A DNA stretch of 64,000 nucleotides from Fulvia fulva (GCF_020509005.1 NC_063015.1:4092001-4156000), one strand, 5' to 3'. Shown: positions 9,559-22,046, counted from the first letter of the stretch. The notes: a model not told the origin generated them from the letters alone. Numbers and translations are program-made.

Positions 9559-10719
9559 CTAGGCTTTTTCCTGCTCAGCGGGAGCAGCAGTAGCAGGCTC
9601 GATAGCGCCGACAGCGCCGCGAACCGGGTTGCGGGCGTTACGGGCAGCGAGCTGCGGACAGTTAGCTGCGATGTGGCCTGGACCGCCGCAGTAGGTGCAG
9701 AGTCCGGCCTGGCGACGGCGAAGCTTCTCTTCGGGAGTAAGCTTACCGTTAACGAGGCCCTGGACTCGAGGGACGGCGGCACCAGCGCTGAGATCCATAG
9801 CGTCACCTACAGAGACGGGAGGGAGAGCCGTAGGAGCGGCGGCGCCTAGTGGAGCAGCGAAGTGGCTTCCGGGACCACGAGGCTGACGACCTTGAGAACG
9901 GGAAGCGAGGAGAGAGGCGGTGTGTTTCATGTTGGAGTCGAGGCGCTGGCAGGTCTCGACGAGCTCACGGAAGCTCATAGCACCAACGTCCTTGTCCTCG
10001 AGGGCTCGAAGAAGCTCTGCTGACAAACCACGGCGGAGAGTGCTCTTCTTGGTCTCTTCGTTGTAGCCGGTGAACCCGATGTCGCGGTTGAAGGCCGCGA
10101 GGTACTCGGCGAAGCTCTTGTTCTTCTGGAGGAGGTTGTGGATGGCGTTCTGGGCGGTGGCTCTACGGTCTGGATCACCAAAGGCAGCACGGAGGTCCTG
10201 CATCAAGGTGAGGACGTCCGGGCAGCCGATAGTCTGCGTGGCGTTGTCGATGTAGTGTTGTACCTGAGCCGCGGCGTCTCCCCGAAGGAGGGAGAAGACG
10301 TACGTGACTTTGTCCTTCTCTTGCGGAAAGTGGTCGGCATTAGCCAACAGCTTGATGGTGAGCTGTGTCTCAAATGCCTCAAACTTGCTCTTGTTGCCGT
10401 CGAACTCGTCTGGGTCGTTGACCTTCTTGGAGAAGTGCTGGCGGCGGTTGTCGTCGGCGTGCGGGGCGAGGTTCTGGAAGGTGTTCACAATACCTTGAAG
10501 GTATGTTGCTTGGTTGTTTGCTTGCTCGACCTGCTGGGCGGTCTCGCGGAAAGAGGAGACGGTGCGGTTGATGAGAGCGTAGGCGGTGTCGGGGTTGGCG
10601 TTTGCCCAGGCACCGAAGGCAGCGGCGTTCGAGAAGGGGATGTCAGTCCACTCACTGAAGTGGAATGGAGTGTCTTGGTTGTCGAGGTTGACACCTCTAT
10701 CGGTGGCGTGGTCACCCAT
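9559..10719 (-). CDS. gag: Gag (capsid-nucleocapsid) protein of chromovirus
   Basis: A 386-residue protein from the ATG at 10717-10719, the first ATG after the LTR boundary. An in-frame extension upstream would begin in the LTR and is unlikely to be used. Residues about 95-260 have the helical, charged character of a Ty3/gypsy capsid domain (retrotrans_gag type). A single CCHC zinc knuckle (C-x2-C-x4-H-x4-C) lies at 341-354 and would bind the element RNA. The tail after it is alanine-rich. The frame ends at TAG 9559-9561, and pol opens in the -1 frame only 13 bases before that stop. There are no premature stops. Copy 3 preserves exactly the same length, which supports the start and stop. Confidence 0.93.
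   Translation of the reverse strand: MGDHATDRGVNLDNQDTPFHFSEWTDIPFSNAAAFGAWANANPDTAYALINRTVSSFRETAQQVEQANNQATYLQGIVNTFQNLAPHADDNRRQHFSKKVNDPDEFDGNKSKFEAFETQLTIKLLANADHFPQEKDKVTYVFSLLRGDAAAQVQHYIDNATQTIGCPDVLTLMQDLRAAFGDPDRRATAQNAIHNLLQKNKSFAEYLAAFNRDIGFTGYNEETKKSTLRRGLSAELLRALEDKDVGAMSFRELVETCQRLDSNMKHTASLLASRSQGRQPRGPGSHFAAPLGAAAPTALPPVSVGDAMDLSAGAAVPRVQGLVNGKLTPEEKLRRRQAGLCTYCGGPGHIAANCPQLAARNARNPVRGAVGAIEPATAAPAEQEKA
9562..9574 (-). other. gag/pol overlap, candidate -1 frameshift window
   Basis: The pol frame is closed by TGA at 9575-9577 and gag by TAG at 9559-9561, so ribosomes could pass from gag to pol only within these 13 bases. The gag-frame codons are CAG GAA AAA GCC. The A-run allows a -1 slip of AAA onto AAA, although the preceding codon re-pairs imperfectly, so it is not a textbook heptamer. 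Pol has no ATG near its start, the first initiator-like codon being GTG at 9509-9511. Confidence 0.6.
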
Positions 10720-10740
10720 GAGGATGACTCGAGTGGTTGA

Positions 10741-10761
10741 CGGTTTGTTGGTCTTTTGTGA
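10741..10761 (-). other. putative primer-binding region, possible self-priming
   Basis: The bases directly after the 5' LTR read TCACAAAAGACCAAC on the minus strand. They do not match the usual initiator-methionine tRNA site (TGGTA...). They are partly complementary to the LTR segment downstream of the TATA box (7 contiguous bases here, 9 in the 3' LTR of copy 3), as expected of self-priming Tf1-type chromoviruses. Confidence 0.45.
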
Positions 10762-11204
10762 TGTCAGGGCGAGAGCCTGGCCTGTGAGATGTAAGGGTGA
10801 AAGCGAGAATGCAGGTGCGAAGTGCAGATGCAAAAGGGCATGGTGTGATTGCTACACAAAACAAAGGACGAAGAAAGCAAGAGAGGCCTGGGGAAGGCCA
10901 GATATTTATACGCGACCCTCGCGAGTACGTGTCCCCGCATCAACAGGGCTAACCCGTGCGAAGCCGCGCTCAGCAGCTTTGCTCAAAACCTTATTCCAAC
11001 CTGCCCTACGTTCCGAGTCTTCCACGTGCTTCAAGGTTTGGTAGAGGGGTGAATTTGGAGGGCTGGGTCCCGTAGTGAATGTTGCGGGGCATGTGATTCT
11101 TGGCGCTCACACACCAAGCTGGACTGTCACTTCTTGACGACTTCTGAGCGCTCTGAGGCTCTTCTGTCCCCACCTTCTGTACACTCTGTGGGGAGACCAT
11201 GACA
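10762..11204 (-). repeat. 5' LTR of intact chromovirus (443 bp), 77-bp deletion
   Basis: Identical to the ends of the 3' LTR but lacking 77 bp, equivalent to 5262-5338, at the junction 11032/11033. The lost segment lies upstream of the TATA box in U3 and includes a TGACTCA site. A CACGTG box remains at 11023-11028. This LTR would drive transcription of the element, so the deletion may affect promoter strength; that is inference. Confidence 0.95.
10911..10920 (-). promoter_or_regulatory. LTR TATA box
   Basis: TATAAATATC read on the minus strand, within the 5' LTR and preserved in every LTR copy here (for example 56800-56810 in copy 3). A start of transcription some 25-40 bases further along would fall in the CT-rich stretch before TTTGTTTTGTGTAG. 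Confidence 0.6.
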
Positions 11205-11732
11205 GTAATATACTATAGCTACGCGTAGGAGACTCGGAAATTAGCCCTAACGATAGGTAGAGAGGGTAAGAGCAATTCTACCTTCTTTATTAGACAATTA
11301 TATATTATGTTATTAAGATATAGTACGATAATTAAGAAGTTAGTCGTACTAAGACAAAATTTCTAGCTTACTAGTGTTCCTAGCTTACTAGTACTTTACG
11401 TTATAGATATAGTACCGAGGGATTAGCTAGGAAGAATCTTCCCTAAGAAGGGATAGGTTAGGATTAAAGATATTTTGAAAAGTAATTATAGTTAATAGAG
11501 CCTAAAGGTAGTATATAGAATAGTAAGGCTTATAATATACGGGATGTTACGATCCGAGCGTATATATAGGTAATAGCTTATTATTAAAACTTAAGGCTAC
11601 GTACGCTAAGAATTGGGTAACTAATTAGTTACCTATAGCCTCTTTAAGAGTAATACTAGTCTATTCTAGATAGATATATATAATATATAACCTGCTTTTC
11701 AAATACCCTTTATAAGCCCGTATAATAACTTC
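11205..11732. other. AT-rich RIPped intergenic stretch, nothing recognised
   Basis: About 530 bp dominated by TA dinucleotides with stops in all frames. It begins with the GTAAT duplication of the chromovirus. A short direct repeat, CTAGCTTACTAGT, occurs twice near 11365-11390. I see no coding, LTR or LINE signature that can be named. Confidence 0.6.
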
Positions 11733-11766
11733 CTATATAAATAACGTGACTACGGGAGGACTCGGA

Positions 11767-13043
11767 ATGGCGACGACGGCGACGGAAAGAGACAGAGAAC
11801 GAGGAGGAGATGAATGGGGAATGCTTTGTAGAAAGGCAGAGGAGATGGTAATGGCAGAAGAGGGACAATTCCCAGAAAGAGCACTAAAAGGGGTAATAAG
11901 TGAGCTCCTCGGGGGACTGAAAGCACTCAAACAACAAACAGGAACTACGATTAATAGAGCAATCGAAGCGACAAGAAACACCTTCCAGAAAGACCCAAGG
12001 CAGGCCCAAGGCCTAAAGACATATGCTGCAGCAGCAACGAGCCCCCCACTAGCCCCCCAAAGCACGGTAGTCCGCATACACATCACAGACCAGCAGGAGA
12101 AGGAAGAGGTAGGCAAGATGACAGGAAGGGAGATAGTAGAAAAGCTTGGGATGAAGGAGGTAGTAGGAGCAAAGGCAGACAATAGAGGGGTAAGACTGTT
12201 TACAGCCCACACACAGGACAAGAAGACCCTAGAGATGAACAAGGAATGGACACTAAAGATTGGCAAGACAGCAAAGGTCTCCCATCAGCAATACATAGTC
12301 ATTGCACATAGAGTCCCAAGATCCTTCAACATATAAGAAGACATGCCAAGCCTTCAGAGACAGAACCAAGCAACAGTCCCAGGACTACAGATCACAAAAG
12401 GGGCATGGGTTAGGAAGAAGATTGAAGAGACTAAGAAGGCCTCATCTCTCATCTTATGGGTAGGAACTGCAGCCTAGGCAAACAAGGTTCTAGACCAAGG
12501 ACTATTCTAGGACTACGAGAGACTTGAAGCAGAGATACATCAGAGTAACCACAGAGTCCTCCAATGTTTTAAGTGTTAACAGTATGGCCATATTGCCCTC
12601 AAGTGTAACAGACCTACACCAGTCTGCTCCCACTGTGCTGGTGATCACGTAACCCAGGAGTGCCAGAAGAAGAAGGAAGACACGAGATGTGCAGCTTGCG
12701 GAAGGAAACATCCAGCATGGTCAAACCAATGTCCAGCTAGACTTGCAGCCCAGTGGAAGGCGAGGGCAGCAAGAGTAACAACTCCTGCAAGATTCTTAGT
12801 GGGGAAAAAGACCAGCCAGCAAGGACCTTTCACCCAAACAAGAGACCAAGGCCGCAAGATGAGCTAATACCTGCAATAGGGAGGCCAACACACCTGTTCA
12901 GAGCAGGACAAAGCAATGGACAGATGAAGATACACCAGATGATAAGGAGCCAGCGGGAGGAGTCGGAACAAATAGAGCAACAAAGCCAGGAGAACCAGCC
13001 CTACAACCAACCACATGACCAGCCAGACACACCCATGTCCTAA
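11767..13043 (+). pseudogene. LINE A ORF1, RNA-binding protein with CCHC knuckles (disrupted)
   Basis: The frame starts at ATG 11767. In-frame stops fall at 12334, 12475, 12508 and 12577, each explicable as CAA, CAG or TGG after RIP. The N-terminal half is charged and helical. The C-terminal half has three zinc-knuckle motifs: CFKC...QYGHIALKC from about 12565, CSHCAGDHVTQEC near 12628 and CAACGRKHPAWSNQC near 12690. This is the layout of Tad-clade ORF1 proteins, which coat the element RNA. After about 12790 the conserved C-terminus moves to another frame and ends at TAA 13041-13043, so a small indel is likely. That TAA overlaps the ORF2 ATG (TAATG). Confidence 0.85.
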
Positions 13044-16000
13044 TGCCTCACACCAACAAGCTAACCATCATTCAGTACAATGTCAATAAAAGCAAGGACA
13101 AGGTCCAGAGGAGCTTCCTGTAAGCCCTGGACCCAGAGGTACACCACATTGTGGCAATACAAGAACCATGGATCAGCCCAAATACCAGAATCCCCTCAAC
13201 AGTGAAGAGCCCAGAGTATCACTCAGTGGTCAACAGAACAGAGGGAGTCCCAAGGTCCTGCATCTACATCAGCAAGAAGGTGTCAACTGAGGACTGGCAA
13301 GCCTTGCCAAGGGCTGACAGGGACATTACCACAATACAACTAACGACATCACATGGCCAGATCCTGGTCCACAGTGTGTATAACCCACCCCCAGAGTCTA
13401 GGAGTAGCATACAGCTACACACATTGGAAAGACTTCCAGAGGCAATGAGTCAACAAGCCCAGAACATAGTGGTTGGGGACTTCAACCTCCATCACCAAAC
13501 ATGGGGATCAGACTTCTCCCCAGCACACCACTTCCTAGCAGGCAGGCTTATTAGCCAGATGGAGACAGCCTAGCTAGGCCTAGTCACACCAAAGGGAACA
13601 GAAACATGGGCAAGAAACAACAGCTCTAGCACACTAGACCTGTGTTTTATGTCCCATGCCCTGACACAGAAGGTGGAGAGTTGCAAAGTGAGCAGCCACC
13701 TTGAGTCCTCATCGGATCACCTCCCAATCCAGACGGACATCCAGCTCACGGTTGAGGAAGAGAGGGAGCCAGAAGAGAAGCTCAACTAGAAAAAGGCCAA
13801 CTGGTCACTAGTGCAGGAACAGCTAGAGGGTGAACTTGAATGGGTGAACATAGACAACTTGTACACAACAGAGGGGATTGACCAGGCTGCCACACAACTG
13901 GTGACAGCCATAGAGAGAGCAGCCCAAGCCCACATACCCAAGAAGAGGTGGTCACCATACCAGAAGACATACTGGACACATGATTGCACAACCAAGGTCA
14001 AGGACGCAAGAAGGGCAAGGAGAAGATGGGAGCAACAACGTACCCAGGCCAATTGGGAGACCTATAACAATGCCTGCCAAGCCAAGAAAGCACAGATTAG
14101 GAGGGACAAACAGCAAGAATGGAGGTCCACTGTTGGGATGATCACAGAACATCCAGAACAAATCTGGAGGCTAGCCAAGTGGGCAAGGAAGCCCGAAGAT
14201 GAGAAGAACTCCCTACCCCAGTTTCCCCCAATACAAGACCAGAGAGGACAGGTGCAAACCACTCTTAAGGGGAAGGCAGAGGCATTTGCAAGCCAAACCT
14301 TTGGGACCCAGGTGGAGGCAGACCTCAGCAACATCCCAGGAGCTCACATCCCACAACCAAGAGAGGCTAGCTGGCATGTAGATGCTAAGGAGATTGAGGG
14401 AGTCATTAAGAAACTCAAGGGAAACAAGGCCCCAGGCCCGGACAAGATCCCTAACTGCTACCTGAAGGCATGTAGAGACCTTATCACCCCAGTACTGGCA
14501 CCAATCTTCACCCAATGTATGGCACAAGGCTATTGCCCAGGGATCTTCAAACAATCCCTCACATGTGTCCTAAGGAAACCCCAGAAAGAGGACTACACCA
14601 AACTAAAGTCATATAGGCCAATTGCATTGCTGAACACAATAGGAAAGCTCCTTGAAAAGATCATTGCTCAGAGGCTTACAGAGATTGTGGAGGAACATAA
14701 CCTCCTCCCAGCAACACAGATGGGGGGCAGGAGAAAGAGATCCACCCTTACAGCAGTGGAGCTAGTTACAGAACAGATCAGACACATCTAGCACTATAGT
14801 AACAATAGAGTAGCATCACTGCTCTCACTTGACATATCAGGAGCCTTCGACAACGTCTCCTACACTAGGCTCATCCACATCCTAAAACAGAAGGCTATCC
14901 TAACATAGATCGTCACATTTGTGCAATCATTCCTCCAAAACAGAACAACCCAAATCCTCCTTAGAACCTACAAGGCCCCACAGATACCAATAGCACGCAC
15001 AGGGATCCCACAAGGATCCACACTCTCGCCAATCCTCTTCCTCCTCTTTGTAGGAGACCTAATGCCACTCCTGGAGACAACAAACACTACAGCATCAGGA
15101 TTTGTAGATGACACAAACATCCTAGCATAGTAAGACTCCACAGAACACAACTGCAACCTCCTCGAGGAAAGACATAAACAGTGCGAGAAATGGGCAAGGG
15201 AACACGGGGCAAAATTTGCACCAGACAAGTACCAGCTTATCCACTTCAGCAGGGCAAAGACAAAACACAATTTACAGGCAACAGTACAGATCCAGGGCTT
15301 TGAAACTCACCCTATACAGGAACTCAGGGTCCTAGGGATATGGCTGGACCCAAAGCTTAGCTGGGGTCCACAGGTGAAGAAGGCTCAGGCAAGAGCAGAC
15401 ACAAACAGACAGTCTATAGAAAGGCTTACAGCCTCCACATAGGGCGCAACCTTCTCTAAGGCAAGGATCATGTACAAGGCTATTGTCAAACCTGCAATGA
15501 TGTATAGAGCAGCAGTCTGGGCAGCAGCAAAGCACACCCCAAAGAGGATTGAGGAACCCCTTAACAGAGCCCAAGCAGCCTGCCTGAAGAGAGTACTTGG
15601 GGCCTACAAGTCAACTCCCTACAAGACATTGGAAATGGAGTCAGGAACTGCTCCTATCAAAGAATACCTCCAAGGCCTAAGGAGCCAATATGCAGGCAGG
15701 ACATCTGCATACCAAGTACAGGGAGCCATCCAAGCAGCCACACTGAAGATCAGAACCCAATGTACAAGGAAGAGGAGACCCAACAGGCCACACATGATCC
15801 CACAAAAGGAAAGAGACCTTGCAACATTTCAAGAGATCACGGCAGCCCTTGAACAAGGGGAGGCCCACAGAGGCCAAGCCAGCTCAAGAGACAAAGACAA
15901 GAAGAAACAAAGCCAAGCTGAGCAAATTGCAGGATACCTCTGGGAAAAAAACTGGAGCCAACAGCACGTAAGACCAGGGGCCCCACTAGCAGCAAGAACA

Positions 16001-16453
16001 TTTGGAAGGTACAACTACCACATCTACAAGGACCTGAAGAGGGCAGAAGCAAGTATAGCCATCCAGATCCGTTCTGAGCACATTGGGCTTAGGGCATACT
16101 TGCATCAAAGAAGAGTCCCAGGACATGAATCCAAGAGCTGCCCATGTGGCTACCTGTCCCAGAACCCGGAGCACATGGCCCTAGTCTGCAAGGAGTGGGT
16201 CAGAGGGAGGAGTCTATGGAGAGCAAAGGCAAGAGATAGGCAGTACCAAGCCATTATCAAGAACAAACGAGACATACAAAGGGTAACAAGGTGGATCCTG
16301 TCGGAGAACTACCTTGAACAGTTCTCTCTTGCAGTGGAAACAGAGAGATGGATTGAGAAGAGGGAGGAAGAGAGAAAGGAGGAGGAGATAAGGAGGAGGA
16401 TAGAGGAACAGGGAATGAAGAGGAGGACAGAACTAGGGCCGCAGGCAAGGTAG
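13043..16453 (+). pseudogene. LINE A ORF2, endonuclease-reverse transcriptase (RIP stops)
   Basis: One continuous 1137-codon frame from ATG 13043 with no frameshift, broken by stops at 13121, 13571, 13787, 14789, 14906, 15128, 15131 and 15440. All are TAA or TAG and are consistent with mutated glutamine or tryptophan codons; LINE D still has CAA at the first. The N-terminus is an APE-type endonuclease (IIQYNVNKSKDKVQ, the QEPW glutamate, VVGDFNLHHQTWG near 13475). The reverse transcriptase spans about 14390-15400, with APGPDKIPN, YRPIALLNTIGK, GIPQGSTLSPILF near 15003 and the catalytic FVDD near 15105. A C-terminal CCHC motif (CPCGYLSQNPEHMALVC) lies near 16140. I see no RNase H motif between the RT and that knuckle. 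Not translatable as it stands. Confidence 0.93.
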
Positions 16454-16650
16454 TCACAGGGTAACAACCATAACACTAGCGCACCCTAAAGGGGGGAAAA
16501 CGGGAAGAACAAGAGAAGGACAAATCCAAGGAGAGGGAGAGGAGGTTTTCACCCGTTACTCGGGTTTCCTACCTACATAAATATACTCTATAGCGAGAGA
16601 CCTGCATAGGCTAAGAGGCAACAAAACAGGCAAATGAATAATCTATCTAT
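16454..16650 (+). other. LINE A 3' UTR and CTAT-repeat tail
   Basis: Contains TTTTCACCCGTTACTCGGGT near 16545, in which ACCCG and CGGGT can pair around a five-base loop. Further on comes CCTGCATAGGCTAAGAGGCA and a block ending AAACAGGCAAATGA, then ATCTATCTATC. The same blocks recur in order in LINEs B and D and partly in LINE C, so this is probably the reverse-transcriptase recognition region. Confidence 0.7.
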
Positions 16651-16665
16651 CTATATAAATAACGT

Positions 16666-18724
<2,059 letters not shown>

Positions 18725-18908
18725 TATAAGGGCGCGCGTACTATAGGGTCCGAATAAGAGAGTTGTTATTCTACGAAGCTACGAAAGAGGAGCGCGAGGC
18801 GTAGCGGAGTTATAAAGTAAAGCTAAGCCGCGCTAACCCGATACGGAAGGTCCGCGGTTTACCTAGGCCAACGTAGCTATAGTAAGGGGTCGCGGGCTAC
18901 CCGTAATA
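18725..18908 (-). repeat. Gypsy-2 3' LTR
   Basis: 184 bp, aligned end to end with 31290-31473. Differences are mostly CpA/TpG to TpA type. The internal side is purine-rich on the minus strand (GAGATAGAGGG), a plausible polypurine tract. Confidence 0.85.
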
Positions 18909-21900
18909 GTACCCTCTATCTCAAAACGTGTCTTAGTCCTCTAAGCGTTATCTATCTTATACGGCCACTTACCCGTACTACTCTATAACCGTACGAAAGT
19001 CTAATTATCCTCTAATACCTTATTATTGTCTAGTAATATATCTATATCTAGTCTATCTATAACTAGCCTATCCGCGACCGGCTCCCTTCGAGAAATATAC
19101 TACCTAGTTAGCTAGCTTACCCTAGATCTAAGTCTATCTTCGGCTAGTACTCGCGTATAATCCTTATAGCTAAGGTTAGGTATTATTATAGGCTCTATAG
19201 GTTTTACTTAAGTATCGGTATAACTACCGGTACTATCGTAGAGCTAAGGGTAGTAGGTAATACCGGAGTCCTTAGTTAAGATAGTAGGCTTTCCCGTAAC
19301 CTAGCTAGTATAGCGGTACGTAGTAAATATATACTAAGTAGATTCTATTAGAGGTATAGCTCGAGACAACTTATTCGTAACGGTGTTACTATTAACCCTA
19401 ATCGTATTGAGCCCGAGCACCTTATTACTTAAGAGGACCTAATTAGATAGAGCTACGAAGCCTATAGGTATAGATAACTCCGGCCGGTTATAGTAAAAGT
19501 CTATAATAGCGGCGGCCGCGTGTTTAAACATATTCTTAGCCGGTTACTAGGTCTTACTATACTCCTTATTCTAATAACTAAGCTATTTCACCTTATACTA
19601 AGTGTCTACTTTGCGCTTCTACCCCTTCTTCACTTTGCCTACTCGCTTACGGGTATATATATCTAAGATCTTCTCTACCTTATATATATATATATATAGG
19701 TGTTACTACTATATTAGCGACTATATCGGCTTCGGTAGTATCGGGCTCGATAGTTATTAGTAGTAGTAGTACTAGATACTAGCCTTCGAGTAGTAGAAAG
19801 TCGGGATAATCGGCTCGCTAAAGTAACGAGGTATAAAAGTAGTTATCGAGTCCTACTATAGCGTCCGACAATCTTAGTTTATATAAGAGCTTAGCTAGTA
19901 TAACTTCTATAATCTAGTACGGGCTAGCGTATCTTCTGTCGAGCTTCTTAGATAGTCGAGTCGTACGGATATTCTTAGTACTTAGGTATACCTAGTCGCC
20001 TACTTTATAGTCTAGCGGGATACTTTAGTAGCGGTTTACTACTTTAGCTTAGAGAGCTTATAACATCCGTATATTTTCTTAAAGGTACTTATAAAGGTCG
20101 TAAATCCGGCGTACGAAGGCTTTAGCCGATCGCGTATCTAGTCGCTAGAGAGTAGTTAGTCCTCCCTCTTTTCTAGCGCTTAGGTCTACGCGCTCTATAA
20201 ACTTAGGGTTATAGCCTAAAGTAGCGTAGAATAGCGATATACTAGTAGTTTTAGAAAGGTAGTTATTGATCGCAAACTAAGCTAGACAAAGCTATTCTAC
20301 CTAGTCATCTTGTACCTCGTTAGTAAATATACGGAGATACTATTCTATTGCTTAGTTAGTACTTTCCGACTGTCTATTAGTTTCTAGGTAGTATAAAGAA
20401 CTTAGCTTACGACTTATACGAAGTAATCTATAAAGTTTCTTCTAGAAGGTAGTAACCTATTACTTGCCGCGGTCTAAAGTAATAGTATTAGGAAATCCGC
20501 GTCGGGAGAATATATACTTAAGGAAAAGTCTTGCCGTATTCTATATAGTTATCGCTCCGATCGGAATTAGCTCGACTTCCTTCGTTAGCCTATCTATTAC
20601 GGTCATAATATTGTTATAGGTTATACTATCGAGGGTGCTATTAGGAAGTCCAACTACAAAGTCTACCGCGATATACCTCTAAGGTCGGTCCGGTACTAAA
20701 AGTAGGTATAATAATCTAGGTGGCTAGGAGTATAGAGATCTTATCGTACGGTATATACGGCAATTCGCGGTATATCTACGTACTAATCTTACTAAACTAG
20801 GCTAATAGAATTCTCGTGCTACGAGTTTATAGGTTCGAGCTCGTCCTAGATATCCTACTACTAGAGCGTTATGATTTATTCTAATAAGCCGAGTCCGTAG
20901 GGCCTAGTTATTAGGTACCTATAGGCTCTAACTATCGTAGTAGTTTCGTATATATAATATGTTACTATCTACCTTATAGTACGTAGGGTGTATCTTCGCC
21001 TTCTATAAGAGTAGAGGGATAGTACTATCTTTCCGTAGTATCTTAATTACCGCCTTAAGTTCTTAGTCTAGGGCGTAAGTAGTCGTTATATAGTACTCGA
21101 GTTTAGCTTCGACTTCGGCTTTAATTATAGTCTATACTTCCTAAACTAGTACTAGCTATGTTTATAGTACCTGTTCTAGTTCTAGAATAAACTCGATTAC
21201 TTTAGGATTTAGAGGAGTCGTCTCTTCTTCTTTAGGCGTATCTTTAATAGTAGCTCGTATAGAGTCGATCTTAAGGAATCGCTCTAGCGGAAGCAATATC
21301 TAATACTAGTACTAATTTCTCGGATCGTCTACCCCCTACGGAAGGTCCTAGCTACGTCTGGTTAGGCTATCTAGCTTCGTTCCTTATATACCTAGGCGGT
21401 ATATAATCTAGAAGTTAAATTATAATAGAAATTCTACCTATCGCGCTTATCGGCGATTTAGCTACTTTGTAGTCATAAAATATTCGAGGTTCTTATAGTC
21501 TATAAACACTTTGACTAGATCGTCGTCCTCGTCTACTTCGTAAGTAAGCTCCGGGCGCTACTCTTCGAATACTTTAATAATCGCGAGGAGTTCCTTATTA
21601 TAGATTTCGTAATTATACTCCTAGGGACTTAGCTTCTTCGAAGAGAAAGCTATAGGATGTAATACTCCCTACTCGTCGTATTATAAGAGCACACCTATAT
21701 TAATAAAGTCTAAGGAGTTAGTCTCGACGACGGTCTACCTACCCGGTATATAGTATACTAGTATACCCGCCTTACTAAATGCTACTTTTAACGCCTTAAA
21801 TGCCCTCTAGTAATTATTAGTCTAGTTGATTCTACGGTTCTTATAATTACTAGGCCTATCTAACTTCGTTAGGTTAGTTAATAGGGATATAATACGAGAG

Positions 21901-22046
21901 AAGGCCTCGATAAACCTACGGTAGAAGTTCGCGAATCCTAGGAAGGCTTAGATATCCTTAAGATTAGTTAGTGCTTCCTAGGTCTATATACATTCCAATT
22001 TCTCCGGGTCTATCTCGATACCCTAGGGTATAATAATAAGGCCTAG
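18909..22046 (-). pseudogene. pol: Gypsy-2 pol 3' half (RT end, RNase H, integrase)
   Basis: Read on the minus strand through TAG/TAA stops. The start of this part continues the RT connection region (GIEIDPEKL near 22000). RNase H has VFIDYKNLEYF near 21480-21515. The integrase core has the segment FPNTITLDRG near 20470-20500, with the second catalytic aspartate. It ends toward the LTR at 18908. All observed stops fit CpA to TpA change. It is not functional. Confidence 0.82.

Larger units (their letters stand above)
4991..11204 (-). mobile_element. Ty3/gypsy chromovirus copy 2, coding-intact
   Basis: A 6214-bp LTR retrotransposon in minus orientation, flanked by GTAAT at 4986-4990 and 11205-11209. 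LTR ends are TGTCA...TGACA. Its internal region holds one gag and one pol reading frame without premature stops. Domain order is protease, reverse transcriptase, RNase H, integrase, chromodomain, which places it among the chromoviruses. It differs from copy 3 only by point mutations plus a 77-bp deletion in its 5' LTR (6291 - 77 = 6214). It has escaped RIP over almost all of its length, apart from a patch in the 3' LTR, and looks like the youngest insertion of the family here. Confidence 0.97.
11748..16650 (+). mobile_element. LINE A, Tad-like non-LTR retrotransposon, lightly RIPped
   Basis: About 4.9 kb flanked by the 15-bp duplication CTATATAAATAACGT at 11733-11747 and 16651-16665. It has ORF1 (CCHC knuckles), ORF2 (endonuclease plus reverse transcriptase), a roughly 200-bp 3' UTR and a CTAT-repeat tail instead of poly(A). 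It starts only about 19 bp before the ORF1 ATG, so it is either slightly 5'-truncated or has a very short leader. RIP is light: coding remains easy to read, with isolated TAA/TAG at glutamine or tryptophan positions. LINE D is a heavily mutated relative. Confidence 0.95.

Noticed and set aside
9562..9574. Canonical -1 slippery heptamer
   Set aside because: The bases do not fit X XXY YYZ; only the A-site slip is perfect. Kept as a constrained window, not as a proven signal.
10720..10833. N-terminal extension of gag to an ATG in the LTR
   Set aside because: It would need translation from inside the LTR. The first ATG after the LTR gives a length conserved in copy 3.
11365..11390. Regulatory direct repeat in the AT-rich spacer
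   Set aside because: Two copies of a 13-bp TA-rich motif in RIPped DNA are not enough to claim function.
11746..11766. ORF1 of LINE A starting at GTG 11746
   Set aside because: The GTG lies in the target duplication, outside the element. ATG 11767 is the first start inside it.
11767..16453. Reassigned genetic code (TAA/TAG read as glutamine), suggested by stops at glutamine positions in long frames
   Set aside because: Tryptophan codons also become TAG, cysteines become tyrosines, and the intact gag and pol end at TAG with no internal TAA/TAG. CpA to TpA mutation explains all of it.
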